The notes: generated by a model from the letters alone, not told the origin. Shown: positions 33,471 through 42,386, numbered from the stretch's first letter. The stretch is DNA of 64,000 nucleotides from Anaerolineales bacterium (GCA_026129255.1 JAHCIJ010000002.1:574234-638233), one strand, 5' to 3'. A program made the numbers and translations.

Positions 33471-34298
33471 CTAAGGTTGCGAGATCTCAATGTAATCAAA
33501 CTCCACCAGAACCGGGGTGAAGTCGAACGAGGAAACCGCCACGCCCACCTGGCCCTCGTCAAAGCGGCTGTCGGAAACGGTGCGCACCTCCACACCGTTG
33601 ACCGCCAAGGTGAGGCGGTCGCCATCGCAAATGGCGGTGAAAGTATTTGTGTCCTTGCCGGTGCGCAGGTTGGCCACGCCGCCGCTGTACAACTCGTAGA
33701 AACTGTCGTCATTGGCCGTGTAGCGGTAGATCCAGTACAACCCGTTGTTGGATACATTGAACTCGTACCAACCACGCGAGTTGACGCGGCAGATCAGGCT
33801 GACATTGTTGTTATTGTTGCCTAGGTTCTCTGCACGGAAGTCGATGCGCACATCGGAGTAATCGTAGCTGTCATAGAGGTAGTATGCCCAAACGTACTCA
33901 CCGGTGATATCGAATACCAGGCGGTCACGTTCGGCGTAGAGCTGGAAGTCCCGGGAGTCTCCACTAAGTAGATAGTAAGTCCAGTTCTGCGGAGGCACAC
34001 TGAATTCTTCTACATAGAAGGGGAGGTCTTCAGAGCCGGCGCCTGTGTTCTGCGTTTCTTCCTTTTCTTCCTCCTCTTCCTGTGGAGCCTGAGTAGGCGC
34101 AGGGGCCTGAGTGGGCTGGCTTTGCTGCTGTTGCTGCTGTTGCTCCAGCGCCTGCTGGGTGGCTGCTAGCGCCTGCTGGGTGGCAGCCAGGCTTTGCGCC
34201 TGGTCACCACCAGAGCCGCCTGCGCCACAGGCTGCGACCAAACCGGCCAGTACAACAAGTACAAATAACACGTTGCGTCGGTGTTTGAAGTAATGCAT
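33471..34298 (-). CDS. Lipoprotein with low-complexity linker and C-terminal jelly-roll-like domain
   Basis: 275 residues. The signal peptide ends in a lipobox (L-V-A-A-C) at about residue 24. A Gln-rich coiled segment and an Asp/Glu/Pro-rich linker (PTQAPAPTQAPQEEEEEKEE) follow. The C-terminal about 180 residues look like a concanavalin/LamG-type beta sandwich (FDITGEYVWAYYLYDSYDYS, VSLICRVNSRGWYEFNV, DRLTLAVNGVEVRTV), often seen in surface carbohydrate binding. I chose the ATG at 34298 because GGAGGAG stands just before it and the signal peptide then begins at once. Confidence 0.75.
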   Translation of the reverse strand: MHYFKHRRNVLFVLVVLAGLVAACGAGGSGGDQAQSLAATQQALAATQQALEQQQQQQQSQPTQAPAPTQAPQEEEEEKEETQNTGAGSEDLPFYVEEFSVPPQNWTYYLLSGDSRDFQLYAERDRLVFDITGEYVWAYYLYDSYDYSDVRIDFRAENLGNNNNNVSLICRVNSRGWYEFNVSNNGLYWIYRYTANDDSFYELYSGGVANLRTGKDTNTFTAICDGDRLTLAVNGVEVRTVSDSRFDEGQVGVAVSSFDFTPVLVEFDYIEISQP

Positions 34299-34402
34299 TA
34301 CTCTCCTCCTCGCTGGTTGCCGGTGCTTTTCTTTGCCACGGCCCGCTGGATAGCGGAAAATTTGCGGCAGTATAGCAGACAAACCGGCCCGCAGGCAGGC
34401 GG

Positions 34403-35047
34403 CTACCTGCGGCGCTGATGCCAGGCCAGCAGGCCAGCGATGATCGCCAATGAGGCCAGCAGCGTCTCCAGCGTACGCGCATTCTGCAGCACCCATTGTG
34501 TCAGGGTGGGGGCAGTAGCTTCCTTCAGCATCGGCGCCTCGTCTGCTGCGGTGCTTTCCACCCTCAGCATGTCGCTTTCTGCGCCATCCAGGCCTTCGTC
34601 AGCCAATTGGCTGTCGGCTGCGCCTGTGGCTTCGGCGGGCGAGCTTTCCTCTACGGGCGCCTCTGCCAGCATCAGCATCGGTTCCTGGGCTGGTGCTGCG
34701 CCCGCGCCCAGGCTGGGCAAGCCATTGAACGAAAAGTCGGTCACCAGCACGAGGATGAGCGCCAGGGCGGCCAGCGCGCTGGCAAAGTTGAAGCCGGACC
34801 ACGCGCCCAGTCCGCTGCGCTGCGGTTTGCCCGCCATCGCAGGCGTGAGCATAAAGCTGCGCGGCAGCCGGCGCTGCGGGGCGCGGCGCAGCAAAGTGCG
34901 CGTGCGCTGCAGCTGCTTGAACGCCGCCGTGAGCGCTGGCTCGCGTTCCAGGCGCGCCAACAGCGCCTCGGCTTCGCCGGGCGTCAGCTGGCCGTCCAGG
35001 TGGGCAGACAGCAGCTCAAGATCACGAGGGGCGGTGGGGGCCGTCAT
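34403..35047 (-). CDS. Membrane-bound anti-sigma factor
   Basis: 214 residues. The N-terminal segment LELLSAHLDGQLTPGEAEAL has the shape of an anti-sigma helix bundle but lacks the H-x3-C-x2-C zinc ligands of the ZAS group. One membrane helix lies near 85-104, then a Ser/Ala/Glu-rich outer region, then a second hydrophobic segment near the C-terminus (about 190-208). It overlaps the ECF sigma gene by 4 bp, so it is its natural regulator. No metal-based redox sensing is expected. Confidence 0.78.
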   Translation of the reverse strand: MTAPTAPRDLELLSAHLDGQLTPGEAEALLARLEREPALTAAFKQLQRTRTLLRRAPQRRLPRSFMLTPAMAGKPQRSGLGAWSGFNFASALAALALILVLVTDFSFNGLPSLGAGAAPAQEPMLMLAEAPVEESSPAEATGAADSQLADEGLDGAESDMLRVESTAADEAPMLKEATAPTLTQWVLQNARTLETLLASLAIIAGLLAWHQRRR

Positions 35048-35664
35048 GGGGTTTCCTCACCAGTAAGACGAAATTGCTCCGGCAAGAGTTCCGCAAATCC
35101 GCGCAAGCAATCCTGCATGCGGCTGCGCGCCCGCGCCAGGCGGCTCTTCACCGTGCCCAGCGGGCGCTTGAGGATCTCGGCCACTTCGCCGTACTCCATG
35201 CCTTGCACATCGATCAGCACCACCGCGGTGCGGAATTCATCATCCAATTGGTTCAAGCAGCGTTGGATGGCAGTGTTGAGTTCGGCGCGCTCGGCCAGGT
35301 CTTCGGGGCTCTCGCCGGGGTCGGCCATCCAGTCTTGGTCGGGTGCGTCTTCGCCATCCGGCGTCACCGGTTCCAGTGGCAGCTGCGGGCGGCGCTTTTG
35401 GCGGCGCAGTTCGTCGTAGCAGGCATTGGTAACGATGCGCAGCAGCCAGGCTTTGAAGGAGCCGCCCTTGAAGCTGCCCAGGCTGCGATAGGCTGAGATA
35501 AAAGCATCCTGTGTGGCATCTTGTGCGGTGGCGTCATCACCCACCAAGCGGTAGGCAACGTTGTAGGCCACCGTCTGGTAGCTGATCACCAAACGGTTGA
35601 ACGCATCCAGGTCGCCCGCTTGGGCAGCCTGGATCAGTGCGGCTTCGTTGATGGCTTCGCTCAA
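35044..35664 (-). CDS. ECF-type RNA polymerase sigma factor
   Basis: 206 residues. Region 2 is clear (FNRLVISYQTVAYNVAYRLV, DATQDAFISAYRSLGSFKGG, FKAWLLRIVTNACYDELRR), then an acidic linker, then region 4 (FRTAVVLIDVQGMEYGEVAE, LKRPLGTVKSRLARAR). It directs RNA polymerase to a stress- or envelope-related regulon under control of the anti-sigma factor encoded next. Translationally coupled to both neighbours by ATGA overlaps. Confidence 0.93.
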   Translation of the reverse strand: MSEAINEAALIQAAQAGDLDAFNRLVISYQTVAYNVAYRLVGDDATAQDATQDAFISAYRSLGSFKGGSFKAWLLRIVTNACYDELRRQKRRPQLPLEPVTPDGEDAPDQDWMADPGESPEDLAERAELNTAIQRCLNQLDDEFRTAVVLIDVQGMEYGEVAEILKRPLGTVKSRLARARSRMQDCLRGFAELLPEQFRLTGEETP

Positions 35665-36023
35665 GGCTTCCTATTGGCAAAGACCAGCAGGTAGACGGCG
35701 CGCCAGGCGATCAGCACCAGCGCCAGGCCCGCGGCGGTGATGCCGGTGAACAGCGGCAAGGCCACGCCGCCCAGCCAGGCGGCGCGCAGCACCGCGCCCA
35801 GCGGAGCGGCCAGCACGGCGGCGGGGATCACCTTCCACAAGCTGCGCCAGGTCGGCACGGCCCACTGGTCGGTGTAATGCCCGGCGAGCCACCAGGCGAA
35901 GGCAAAGGGAACGAAGTTGGGCAACAGGCGCACGGCCGCACTGTCATGGAAATTCAACCCCACCACCATGAACAGCAGGATCAGCACGGCATCGCCAAGC
36001 ATTAAAATAGTTTTGGAGTTCAT
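35661..36023 (-). CDS. DUF3054 family membrane protein
   Basis: 120 residues with four membrane helices. The features MLGDAVLILLFMVVG at the N-terminus, the LLPNFVPFAFAWWLAGHYTD segment and the closing helix fit DUF3054. Function is unknown for the family. It is the first gene of the DUF3054-sigma-anti-sigma operon. TAAAAT (minus 36035-36030) lies 6 nt before the ATG, again a leaderless arrangement. An envelope-stress input to the sigma factor is possible but unproven. Confidence 0.8.
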   Translation of the reverse strand: MNSKTILMLGDAVLILLFMVVGLNFHDSAAVRLLPNFVPFAFAWWLAGHYTDQWAVPTWRSLWKVIPAAVLAAPLGAVLRAAWLGGVALPLFTGITAAGLALVLIAWRAVYLLVFANRKP

Positions 36024-36029
36024 CGCTTA

Positions 36030-36035
36030 ATTTTA
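36030..36035 (-). promoter_or_regulatory. -10 box of the DUF3054-sigma operon (leaderless start)
   Basis: TAAAAT on the minus strand, 6 nt upstream of the ATG at 36023. Confidence 0.45.
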
Positions 36036-36085
36036 GTCCGAATTTGTGCGCACGGCACTGGCCGCCTGCGTACACTCAAGGGATC

Positions 36086-36763
36086 ATGACATTTAACGCT
36101 GACAAAGTAAAAGCCGTCTTCCTGGATGTGGACGGCACCTTGCGAGACACAGACGACCACTACGTCGCCCTGTTCGAGCGCGGCCTGCGCCCGCTGCTCG
36201 GCCGGGCGCAGGCGCCGCGCCTGGCGCGTACGATGGTGATGCGCCTCGAGAAACCCGGCAACGACATGCTCGGCCTGCTGGATGCCCTGGGCCTGGATGG
36301 CCCCATTGGTCGCTTGATGGAAGCAGTCGCCCGCCGCCGGCCGCCACGCCTCAAAGATCCGCATATCATCCCCGGTATTCCCGCCGCGGTGCAGCAGTTG
36401 GCGGCCAGCTACCCGCTGGCGGTCATCACGGTGCGCGGCGCCACGGCCACCTATGCCTTCTTGCAGGCCAGCGAGCTGTATGCCTATATCCCCTTGGTGG
36501 TGCACGGCCTCAGCACGCGGCGCACCAAGCCGCACGCTGAGCCGGTGCAGTTTGCCAGCCAGCACTACGGCCTGCAGCCGCAGGAGTGCCTGATGGTGGG
36601 CGATACCACCGTAGACATCCTGGCCGCCAAGCGCGCCGGAGCGCAAGCCATCGGTGTGCTGTCTGGGTTTGGAGAAGAAGATGAATTACGAGCCGCCGGT
36701 GCGGATCTGATCCTGCCCTCGGTAGCTGAGTTGCCAGGGGTATTAATCAACAGCAATCCCTAA
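36086..36763 (+). CDS. HAD-superfamily hydrolase (phosphatase)
   Basis: 225 residues. HAD motif I is DVDGTLRDT (about 13-21), motif II Thr in AVITVRGA, motif III Lys in RRTKPHAEPV, and motif IV MVGDTTVDILAAKRAG. The cap is a C1-type helical insertion between motifs I and II. It hydrolyses a small phosphorylated metabolite; the substrate cannot be predicted. The ATG at 36086 (MTFNADK) is preferred over an upstream frame start, since it follows AAGGGA and a TACACT hexamer. Confidence 0.88.
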   Translation: MTFNADKVKAVFLDVDGTLRDTDDHYVALFERGLRPLLGRAQAPRLARTMVMRLEKPGNDMLGLLDALGLDGPIGRLMEAVARRRPPRLKDPHIIPGIPAAVQQLAASYPLAVITVRGATATYAFLQASELYAYIPLVVHGLSTRRTKPHAEPVQFASQHYGLQPQECLMVGDTTVDILAAKRAGAQAIGVLSGFGEEDELRAAGADLILPSVAELPGVLINSNP

Positions 36764-36812
36764 TCAGTTGATCGATAGCTTTGTTGATTAACAGATTATC
36801 GATTAGGGATTA
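36758..36812. repeat. TAGTC-type short-unit repeat, copy 6
   Basis: CCCTAATCAGTTGATCGATA, GATTAACAGATTATCGATTA and GGGATTAT fill the gap between the convergent HAD and TPR genes and touch both stop codons. Confidence 0.6.
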
Positions 36813-39128
36813 TTTGCTCAATCGCTGCAGGAATTGCTGGTAGCGCTCGGGGTTGGGCGGGTTGAGCGCCAAGATGGCGCGCACCGCTACCTTAGCGCCT
36901 TCACGGTCGCCGGCTTCCACTAACAGCTCACCTACTTTGTTCCAGGCGCGGATCGCATCGCCGCGTTTGGCCATTTGCTGCGAGTGTTCCGCCAGGCGGC
37001 GGTAGCCGAGGATGAAGCGCGGGTTCTCGTCTACTAGAGTAGCCAGGAAGGTGCCTGCTTCTTCGTCACGCCCGCGGCTATTGAGGTACGAGAGATAGTT
37101 CTCCAACTCTCCGTTGGCCTTGCCCTCTTGACCCAGGCGCAGGTTGAGCTGTACCAGGTTCAGGCGGGCGGTCTCGTCGTCCGGCGCCAGGCTGCGGATC
37201 TGCTCATACACCAGCAACCCTTTGCGCCAATCCAGGCGCTGAAGGTCAATATCGGCCATCTGGTGCAACACCTGCACGTTCCAGGCTGCGTCCACTTCGG
37301 CGCCCTGCGCCAGGCGCAAGGCTTTCTCGTAGGTGTCACGCGCCTTGTCCAGCTGGGCCAGGCGATAGTACACATCCGCCAGTTCCAGGTTCTGGCTGGC
37401 GGCCTGTTGCAGCTGGCCGTTGGTGGTGAGTTGCTCGATCAAGCGCAGGTGTGCGTCCACATCCAGTGGCGAGACGGCAACGATGCGTTCGTAGGTCTGT
37501 GTGGAGCGTTCTTTGTCGCCGCGCGCCGCATATACGCGTGCCACCGTCGCCAGCTTCTCGGTGGCTTGCTGTGGGCGCTCGTTGAGCAGCAGCAGCTCGG
37601 CCATATGAACGTGCAGCGGCAAATAGCTGGGCGAGAACTCCAGAGCCGCATAGGCTTCTTCCATGGCGGCGCGCAGATGACCCTGGCGTGAGATCTGGTT
37701 GATGCGCCCCAGGGCGTCCACCAGGCGGGCGCTGTTGGCGTGGGTGAGGATCTCGGCCACCGGGGTGGGGGCGTGCTTGCCCGGCTTAACCGGCAGCTGG
37801 CCGCGGGCTTCGTTCACGCCGGTGCGCCAGTTGGGGCGCATCAGCAGATAGCGAATGTTCTCTGCTAGCAGCGCCATCGCCTCGCTGTCTTCGTTGGCGG
37901 CGGCTTTTTGCAGCAGTGGCTGGTACGCCGCCTGCAGCGCGGCTGCCTGCGGCTCGCCCACCACGGTGCAGTCCGCCAACTGCAGCGCTTGCAAATAGTC
38001 CAACACTGCGTCGTGCGCTTTGCCCTGCTCGCGCAAATAGCCTGCGATCAGCAGGCGGCTGGCGAGGGCATAGTCAGGATGCTCTACTGATTTTTGAAAG
38101 CTGCGTTGGGCGCTCTCGGCCCGGCCGAGCTTGTCCAGCAGCACGCCCAGATTGAAGTGCGCCGCGGGGTGGTCGAGCCCCGCGGCAATCGCTTCTTTCA
38201 GCTCGTCCGCGGTGCGTTTATCGTCCTTGCGCGTTTCAAGTTCGATCGCTTTGGTCAGGTGCTGGGCGATAGCGCGTTCATCGAAGCCGCGCGCCATCAC
38301 GCTGCGCGCAAGGCCTTGCAGCGCACTCTTGCGCTTTTCGGGCTCCAGCGGCGTGAGGTCGAACAGCATGGCGGCCAGTGCCTGCAGCGAATGCTGGGCG
38401 GCTTCTTCGATCGGGTCTGGCCCTTCGTCAAACGTGTGCAGCGCCGATTGCACGGCGGGCCGCGGCGTGCCCGAAGCCAGACGCAGCGGGCCGGTGGCCG
38501 CGCCCATGCGCAGCGGCTTGGGCAGCGTCTTGAATGCTTTGAGCATCGCTACGGCTTCTTGGGCATCTTTGCTTTTGGGGTTGAGGCGCAGTGCGTGCTC
38601 GCCGGAAGCGCGCGCCTCTTCGGCCTGGCCGGCGTGCTGCTGCAGCGCCGCCACGGCGATGTATTCGGTGATGGCTTGCGGAGTGCGCCCCAGGCGCTCG
38701 TACACCAACGCCAGCCGGTTGTGGGCATCAATGTTCTCAGGGTCGAGGCGCACGACCCGCGTCCAGTTGTTGATCGCCTTATCCGCATCGCGCAGACCGA
38801 GGTATAGCTCAGCGGCGCGCATGGAGAATTGAATCGCCTCTTCTTTGCGCCCGGTGGTCTTGAAGATCTCGGCCATTTTCTCGACGGGCAGCGGGTCTTC
38901 GGGCGCCAGGCGCGAGGCGCGGCGATAAAACTCCAGCGCCTGCTCCAGATTGCCCAGCTCGTAGTGGGCCAGCGCCAGGCTGTTCAGCGTAGGCGAGTTG
39001 TCTGGGAACTCTTGCAGTGCGTGGGAGTAGTGCTCGGCAGCTTCCTGCCAGCGGCCTTCCCAGGCCGCCGAGTGGCCCTGGTTCATGGAGCGGCGGAATT
39101 GCTCTTCGTTACCTAGATGCGTAACCAT
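36810..39128 (-). CDS. Large TPR-repeat protein
   Basis: 772 residues made almost wholly of helical tetratricopeptide repeats. Typical units include NSPTLNSLALAHYELGNLEQ, DAHNRLALVYERLGRTPQAI, AHFNLGVLLDKLGRAESAQ and DVYYRLAQLDKARDTYEKAL. A more divergent region lies at about 200-260. No signal peptide or membrane segment, so a cytosolic scaffold. Partner unknown; neither neighbour is in the same operon (convergent HAD; LCP gene separated by a terminator). Confidence 0.88.
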   Translation of the reverse strand: MVTHLGNEEQFRRSMNQGHSAAWEGRWQEAAEHYSHALQEFPDNSPTLNSLALAHYELGNLEQALEFYRRASRLAPEDPLPVEKMAEIFKTTGRKEEAIQFSMRAAELYLGLRDADKAINNWTRVVRLDPENIDAHNRLALVYERLGRTPQAITEYIAVAALQQHAGQAEEARASGEHALRLNPKSKDAQEAVAMLKAFKTLPKPLRMGAATGPLRLASGTPRPAVQSALHTFDEGPDPIEEAAQHSLQALAAMLFDLTPLEPEKRKSALQGLARSVMARGFDERAIAQHLTKAIELETRKDDKRTADELKEAIAAGLDHPAAHFNLGVLLDKLGRAESAQRSFQKSVEHPDYALASRLLIAGYLREQGKAHDAVLDYLQALQLADCTVVGEPQAAALQAAYQPLLQKAAANEDSEAMALLAENIRYLLMRPNWRTGVNEARGQLPVKPGKHAPTPVAEILTHANSARLVDALGRINQISRQGHLRAAMEEAYAALEFSPSYLPLHVHMAELLLLNERPQQATEKLATVARVYAARGDKERSTQTYERIVAVSPLDVDAHLRLIEQLTTNGQLQQAASQNLELADVYYRLAQLDKARDTYEKALRLAQGAEVDAAWNVQVLHQMADIDLQRLDWRKGLLVYEQIRSLAPDDETARLNLVQLNLRLGQEGKANGELENYLSYLNSRGRDEEAGTFLATLVDENPRFILGYRRLAEHSQQMAKRGDAIRAWNKVGELLVEAGDREGAKVAVRAILALNPPNPERYQQFLQRLSK

Positions 39129-39194
39129 AGATAGATGGAGAAAAGTCTAGCACACTCTCTTGCAGGGTGGTGTTGTGCGGGGGCTGGCCAGAAA

Positions 39195-39223
39195 AAAGAG
39201 CGGCGCACGCTGCGCCGCTCTTT
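39195..39223 (-). terminator. Intrinsic terminator of the LCP gene
   Basis: 13-bp stem AAAGAGCGGCGCA with its complement and a 3-nt loop, 4 bp beyond the stop at 39227; continues into a T run on the minus strand. Confidence 0.85.
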
Positions 39224-39226
39224 GGC

Positions 39227-40627
39227 TTACTGGCTGGGGGGCGTCCAATCCGGCCCGATGATGACCTCAACATCCACCTGGCTGTTAGGGTCATAGCGGT
39301 TGAAGATGTGCCCGGGCGACACACCCATGATCTCCACAAGGTATTGCAGCGTGTAGGGGTTGCCTGTGTAATCGATCAGCGTAGTGGCACCTACCGGGTT
39401 GGCGTTGCCCGTAGTGACTACATTGAAGCCCTGTGCTTGCAGGTAGGCTCGCGTCGAATCGGCCACACCGGAGTTGCCAGAGCCGTTGTACACGGCCACC
39501 GTGGCGGCTTCAGCTTGCATATTGGCTTGCGAGGCGCTGTTGATCGCCACTACACTGCGCACCGAAGACGTGTTGAAGAAGTCATCGCGCAGGGTGCGGA
39601 TGTTCTCGGTGATCGGCTTAAGGATGGAAAGGCCGTCCGGCGATGTGCCCAGGGTGACATGGTCTGGCGTCGAGATGACCGCCCGTTTGATGTTCTCAGG
39701 CTTTACATTGCGCAGGGTGAAGCCAAGCGAGAACATCTCATCCAGGGTCATATTGGTGTTGATGCCGCTGGATAGATCTTGATAGATCTGGAAGCCACGT
39801 GTGACCAACAAGGTGAGCACTTCTTGGCGCATGAGTTGCTGCCGAATGGCCAGGATAACTTCCTGTTGGCGGCGGGCACGGTCAAAGTCGCCATCTTCGC
39901 TATGGCGGGCACGCGCATAGGCCAGTGCATAGGCGCCGTTCAGTACCTGGCGGCCCCGCTCAATGCGGCGAGTATATTCTTCGCCAATGACTTGCACATC
40001 CACACTGTTGGGCACATCGATCTTGACGCCGCCGATAAGGTCTATAAAGCGCTCGAAGGCGCTGAAATCCACCTGGGCGTAATAGTTGATAGTGATGCCC
40101 AGGAACTGCTCAACCGTCTTGATCGCCAAGCCGGGGCCGCCACCGGGCAAGCGTGAACCTTCGCCCAGTTGGTAGGCGGCATTGATCTTGTTGTGACCGA
40201 AACCGGGTACATCCACCCACATGTCACGCGGAATGGAGAGCATGCCCGCCGTATTGGTGGCCGGGTCATACGTGAACAGGATCATGGAGTCGGTGCGCGG
40301 CGGGCCTTCGTTGGCTGCCCAGTCACGCGCATCCAGGCCCATGAGCAGGATGTTTACACGTGTAGTGCCATCCCACTCTTCCAGATCGGGGCCGAGGTTC
40401 TGCGCCACGGCCGGAGGGCCGCTTTGCGGCTCACCATCCGAGGTCTGGTTAAGGGCCAGGCCGGGCAGGTTAAACGAGGTGGTGCTGACGATGAACTGGC
40501 GCACCATGTTGAAGGCCATGCCGGCAGTCACCAGCGTGGCTACGGCAAACGCCACCGCCAGTACTTGCTGCACACGGCTCAACGAGCGAAAGCTCTCAGA
40601 AATTCGAGTGAAGAAGGTCTTTTTCAT
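39227..40627 (-). CDS. LytR-CpsA-Psr (LCP) family cell-wall polymer ligase with LytR_C domain
   Basis: 466 residues. Short cytosolic N-terminus, membrane helix at about 23-45, then the LCP domain: VNILLMGLDARDW, RTDSMILFTYDP, MLSIPRDMWVDVPGFGHNKINAAY, then GGVKIDVP and LAYARARHSEDGDFDRARRQQ. The C-terminal part (VYNGSGNSGVADSTRAYL) is a LytR_C domain. LCP enzymes join undecaprenyl-linked glycopolymers to peptidoglycan, which suggests a cell wall of Gram-positive-like logic. A TATAAT (minus 40656-40651) lies 23 bp upstream of the ATG. Confidence 0.93.
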   Translation of the reverse strand: MKKTFFTRISESFRSLSRVQQVLAVAFAVATLVTAGMAFNMVRQFIVSTTSFNLPGLALNQTSDGEPQSGPPAVAQNLGPDLEEWDGTTRVNILLMGLDARDWAANEGPPRTDSMILFTYDPATNTAGMLSIPRDMWVDVPGFGHNKINAAYQLGEGSRLPGGGPGLAIKTVEQFLGITINYYAQVDFSAFERFIDLIGGVKIDVPNSVDVQVIGEEYTRRIERGRQVLNGAYALAYARARHSEDGDFDRARRQQEVILAIRQQLMRQEVLTLLVTRGFQIYQDLSSGINTNMTLDEMFSLGFTLRNVKPENIKRAVISTPDHVTLGTSPDGLSILKPITENIRTLRDDFFNTSSVRSVVAINSASQANMQAEAATVAVYNGSGNSGVADSTRAYLQAQGFNVVTTGNANPVGATTLIDYTGNPYTLQYLVEIMGVSPGHIFNRYDPNSQVDVEVIIGPDWTPPSQ

Positions 40628-40742
40628 AGTTTTTTGGGCAACAAGGCACGATTATAGCATTTGGGCTTTTTTGCCGCATGAATGTCAGGTGAGCCGTAGC
40701 TGCCAGCGGGTATCGTGCAACTATGGTGCCAACCCACAGGAC

Positions 40743-40748
40743 TATAAT
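40743..40748 (+). promoter_or_regulatory. -10 box of the CinA-nucleotidyltransferase gene (leaderless start)
   Basis: TATAAT ends 9 nt before the ATG at 40758; no Shine-Dalgarno between them. Confidence 0.55.
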
Positions 40749-40757
40749 GTGCGCCAA

Positions 40758-41894
40758 ATGAGCACTCCCTACCGCCATGAGATCGAAGGCTTGTTTGCCA
40801 GCGGCACCCAGGCCGCCTTGGCGGCTACAGGCGCCGGCTCGCTGGCCCTGCAATGGCTGCTCAGCATCGGGGGCGCCTCAAAGTTCCTTTTGGATGCACG
40901 TGTCCCCTATGCCTCCAAGTCCCTCGAAGATTACGTTGGTTTTTGGCCGCTCAAATTCGTGAGCGCCAACACCGCCCAGTCCATGGCGGCGGCGGCTTAT
41001 GCACGCGCACTGGCCTACCGGCCCGAGGCGGCCCGCGTGCTCGGCCTGGGCTGCACCGCCGCCATCGCCACCAATTACCCCAAAAAGGGCGAGCACCATG
41101 TGGCCATTGCCGTGCACACCGCGGAGCAGCAGCATACCTGGCAGCTCACGCTACAAAAGGGGCTGCGCCAGCGCGCCGAAGAAGAAGCGCTGGTCAGCAC
41201 GCTGCTGCTGAGCGCACTGCTGGAAGCCTGCGGGCTGCCCGCGTTGCCCCTCCCGCTAGCAGACGGCGAGCGCGTACAAGCCCAGCAGCGCGGCGCAGCC
41301 GAGCCGCTGGATGCGCTCTTTGCTGGCCAGGCAGCTAGCGTGCTGTGCTACCCGCCAGCTGCCTATGTGCAGGATCCGCCTTTCAGTGGGGTGGTCCTAT
41401 CTGGCTCGTTCAACCCGATCCATGAGGGGCATTTGTTGCTCGCTCAAACCGCCCAAAGCAAACTGGGCCGCCAGTTTGCTTTTGAGCTCTCGCTCGATAA
41501 TGTAGAGAAGCCTAGCCTGACGCGTGAGACGGTGGAGCAGCGCCTGGCCCAGCCGCGCTTGCTCGGGCAGCGCGTGCTGCTCAGCCGCGCTCCGCTCTTC
41601 CGCGATAAGACGGCCCTGTATCCCAACAGTGTCTTCGTGGTGGGCTTTGACACGGCCCGCCGCCTGGTGGACCCTAAATACACCGCTGGCGAGGCGGCCA
41701 TGCTGGAGGCCTTCGAGTTCATCCGTGCGCAAGGTTGCAGCTTCCTGGTTGCCGGCCGCAAAGTGGATGGCCGCTACCAGACCCTGGCAGATGCCGCCAT
41801 CCCGCCCGCCATTGCTGACCTGTTCACCGGCCTGAGCGAAGACGAATTCCGTATGGACCTGTCTTCGACTGAAATTCGTAACCAACGCAAGTGA
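40758..41894 (+). CDS. CinA-like amidase domain fused to a nucleotidylyltransferase domain
   Basis: 378 residues. Residues 1 to about 165 match the CinA C-terminal (nicotinamide-nucleotide amidase) fold: LALQWLLSIGGASKFLLDAR, VPYASKSL and GLGCTAAIATN. Residues about 205-370 are a NadD/CoaD-type cytidylyl- or adenylyltransferase: GSFNPIHEGHLLLA with the H-x-G-H site, NSVFVVGFDTARRLVDP, and a closing SSTEIRNQRK that corresponds to the ISSTxIR motif. Both halves point to NAD-type pyridine-nucleotide recycling, so the fusion may combine deamidation and adenylylation; that is inference. The next gene (GNAT) overlaps its stop. Confidence 0.85.
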   Translation: MSTPYRHEIEGLFASGTQAALAATGAGSLALQWLLSIGGASKFLLDARVPYASKSLEDYVGFWPLKFVSANTAQSMAAAAYARALAYRPEAARVLGLGCTAAIATNYPKKGEHHVAIAVHTAEQQHTWQLTLQKGLRQRAEEEALVSTLLLSALLEACGLPALPLPLADGERVQAQQRGAAEPLDALFAGQAASVLCYPPAAYVQDPPFSGVVLSGSFNPIHEGHLLLAQTAQSKLGRQFAFELSLDNVEKPSLTRETVEQRLAQPRLLGQRVLLSRAPLFRDKTALYPNSVFVVGFDTARRLVDPKYTAGEAAMLEAFEFIRAQGCSFLVAGRKVDGRYQTLADAAIPPAIADLFTGLSEDEFRMDLSSTEIRNQRK

Positions 41895-42367
41895 TGCCAA
41901 CCCAAGCACCAACCGACACCTTCCGCCTGCTGCCCGCTGGCCTGCGTGACATCAGTGCCATCCGAGAGTTGGAGCAGCTCAGCTTCCCGCTGGATGCCTG
42001 GCCGCTGATCGAAATGATCAGTGTGCTCAGCCTGCCCAGCGTGCTACGTTGGAAAGCCGTCGAAGGCGAGCATGACGAGCTGGTCGGCTTTATCGCCGTG
42101 GACGTGCGCCGCCGCGACAACCTGTCGTGGATCGCCACCATCGCCGTGCACCCAGAGCGCCGCGGCCACGGCATCGGCCAGGCGCTCATGCGCCAGGCCG
42201 AAACCAGCGTGGCGGTGCCGCGTATGCGCCTCTCTGTGCGTATGAGCAACCAGGCCGCCATCACCCTGTATGAGAAGCGCGGCTATCAGCGGGTGGATGT
42301 GTGGCCGCGCTACTATGCCGGGGGCGAAGATGCGTTGGTGATGGAGAAGTGGCTGTATCACGAATAA
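41894..42367 (+). CDS. GNAT-family N-acetyltransferase (RimI-like)
   Basis: 157 residues from the ATG at 41894; a GTG one codon earlier is also possible. The acetyl-CoA loop is VHPERRGHGIGQALM, and the RimI-type ending NQAAITLYEKRGYQ with MEKWLY is clear. The N-terminal LRDISAIRELEQLSFPLDAW resembles RimI substrate-binding helices. It likely acetylates a protein N-terminus or amine; no confirmed substrate. Translationally coupled to the CinA-like gene. Confidence 0.86.
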   Translation: MPTQAPTDTFRLLPAGLRDISAIRELEQLSFPLDAWPLIEMISVLSLPSVLRWKAVEGEHDELVGFIAVDVRRRDNLSWIATIAVHPERRGHGIGQALMRQAETSVAVPRMRLSVRMSNQAAITLYEKRGYQRVDVWPRYYAGGEDALVMEKWLYHE

Positions 42368-42373
42368 TGCCCG

Positions 42374-42379
42374 TATAAT
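42374..42379 (+). promoter_or_regulatory. -10 box of the lipoprotein gene (leaderless start)
   Basis: TATAAT ends 7 nt before the ATG at 42387. It overlaps another in-frame ATG at 42378, which therefore cannot be in the transcript if this is the promoter. Confidence 0.55.
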
Positions 42380-42386
42380 GCGGCGC

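Noticed and set aside
42378..42386. ATG at 42378 as start of the lipoprotein
   Set aside because: It overlaps the TATAAT -10 box, so it would not be in the transcript; the ATG at 42387 still gives a complete signal peptide.
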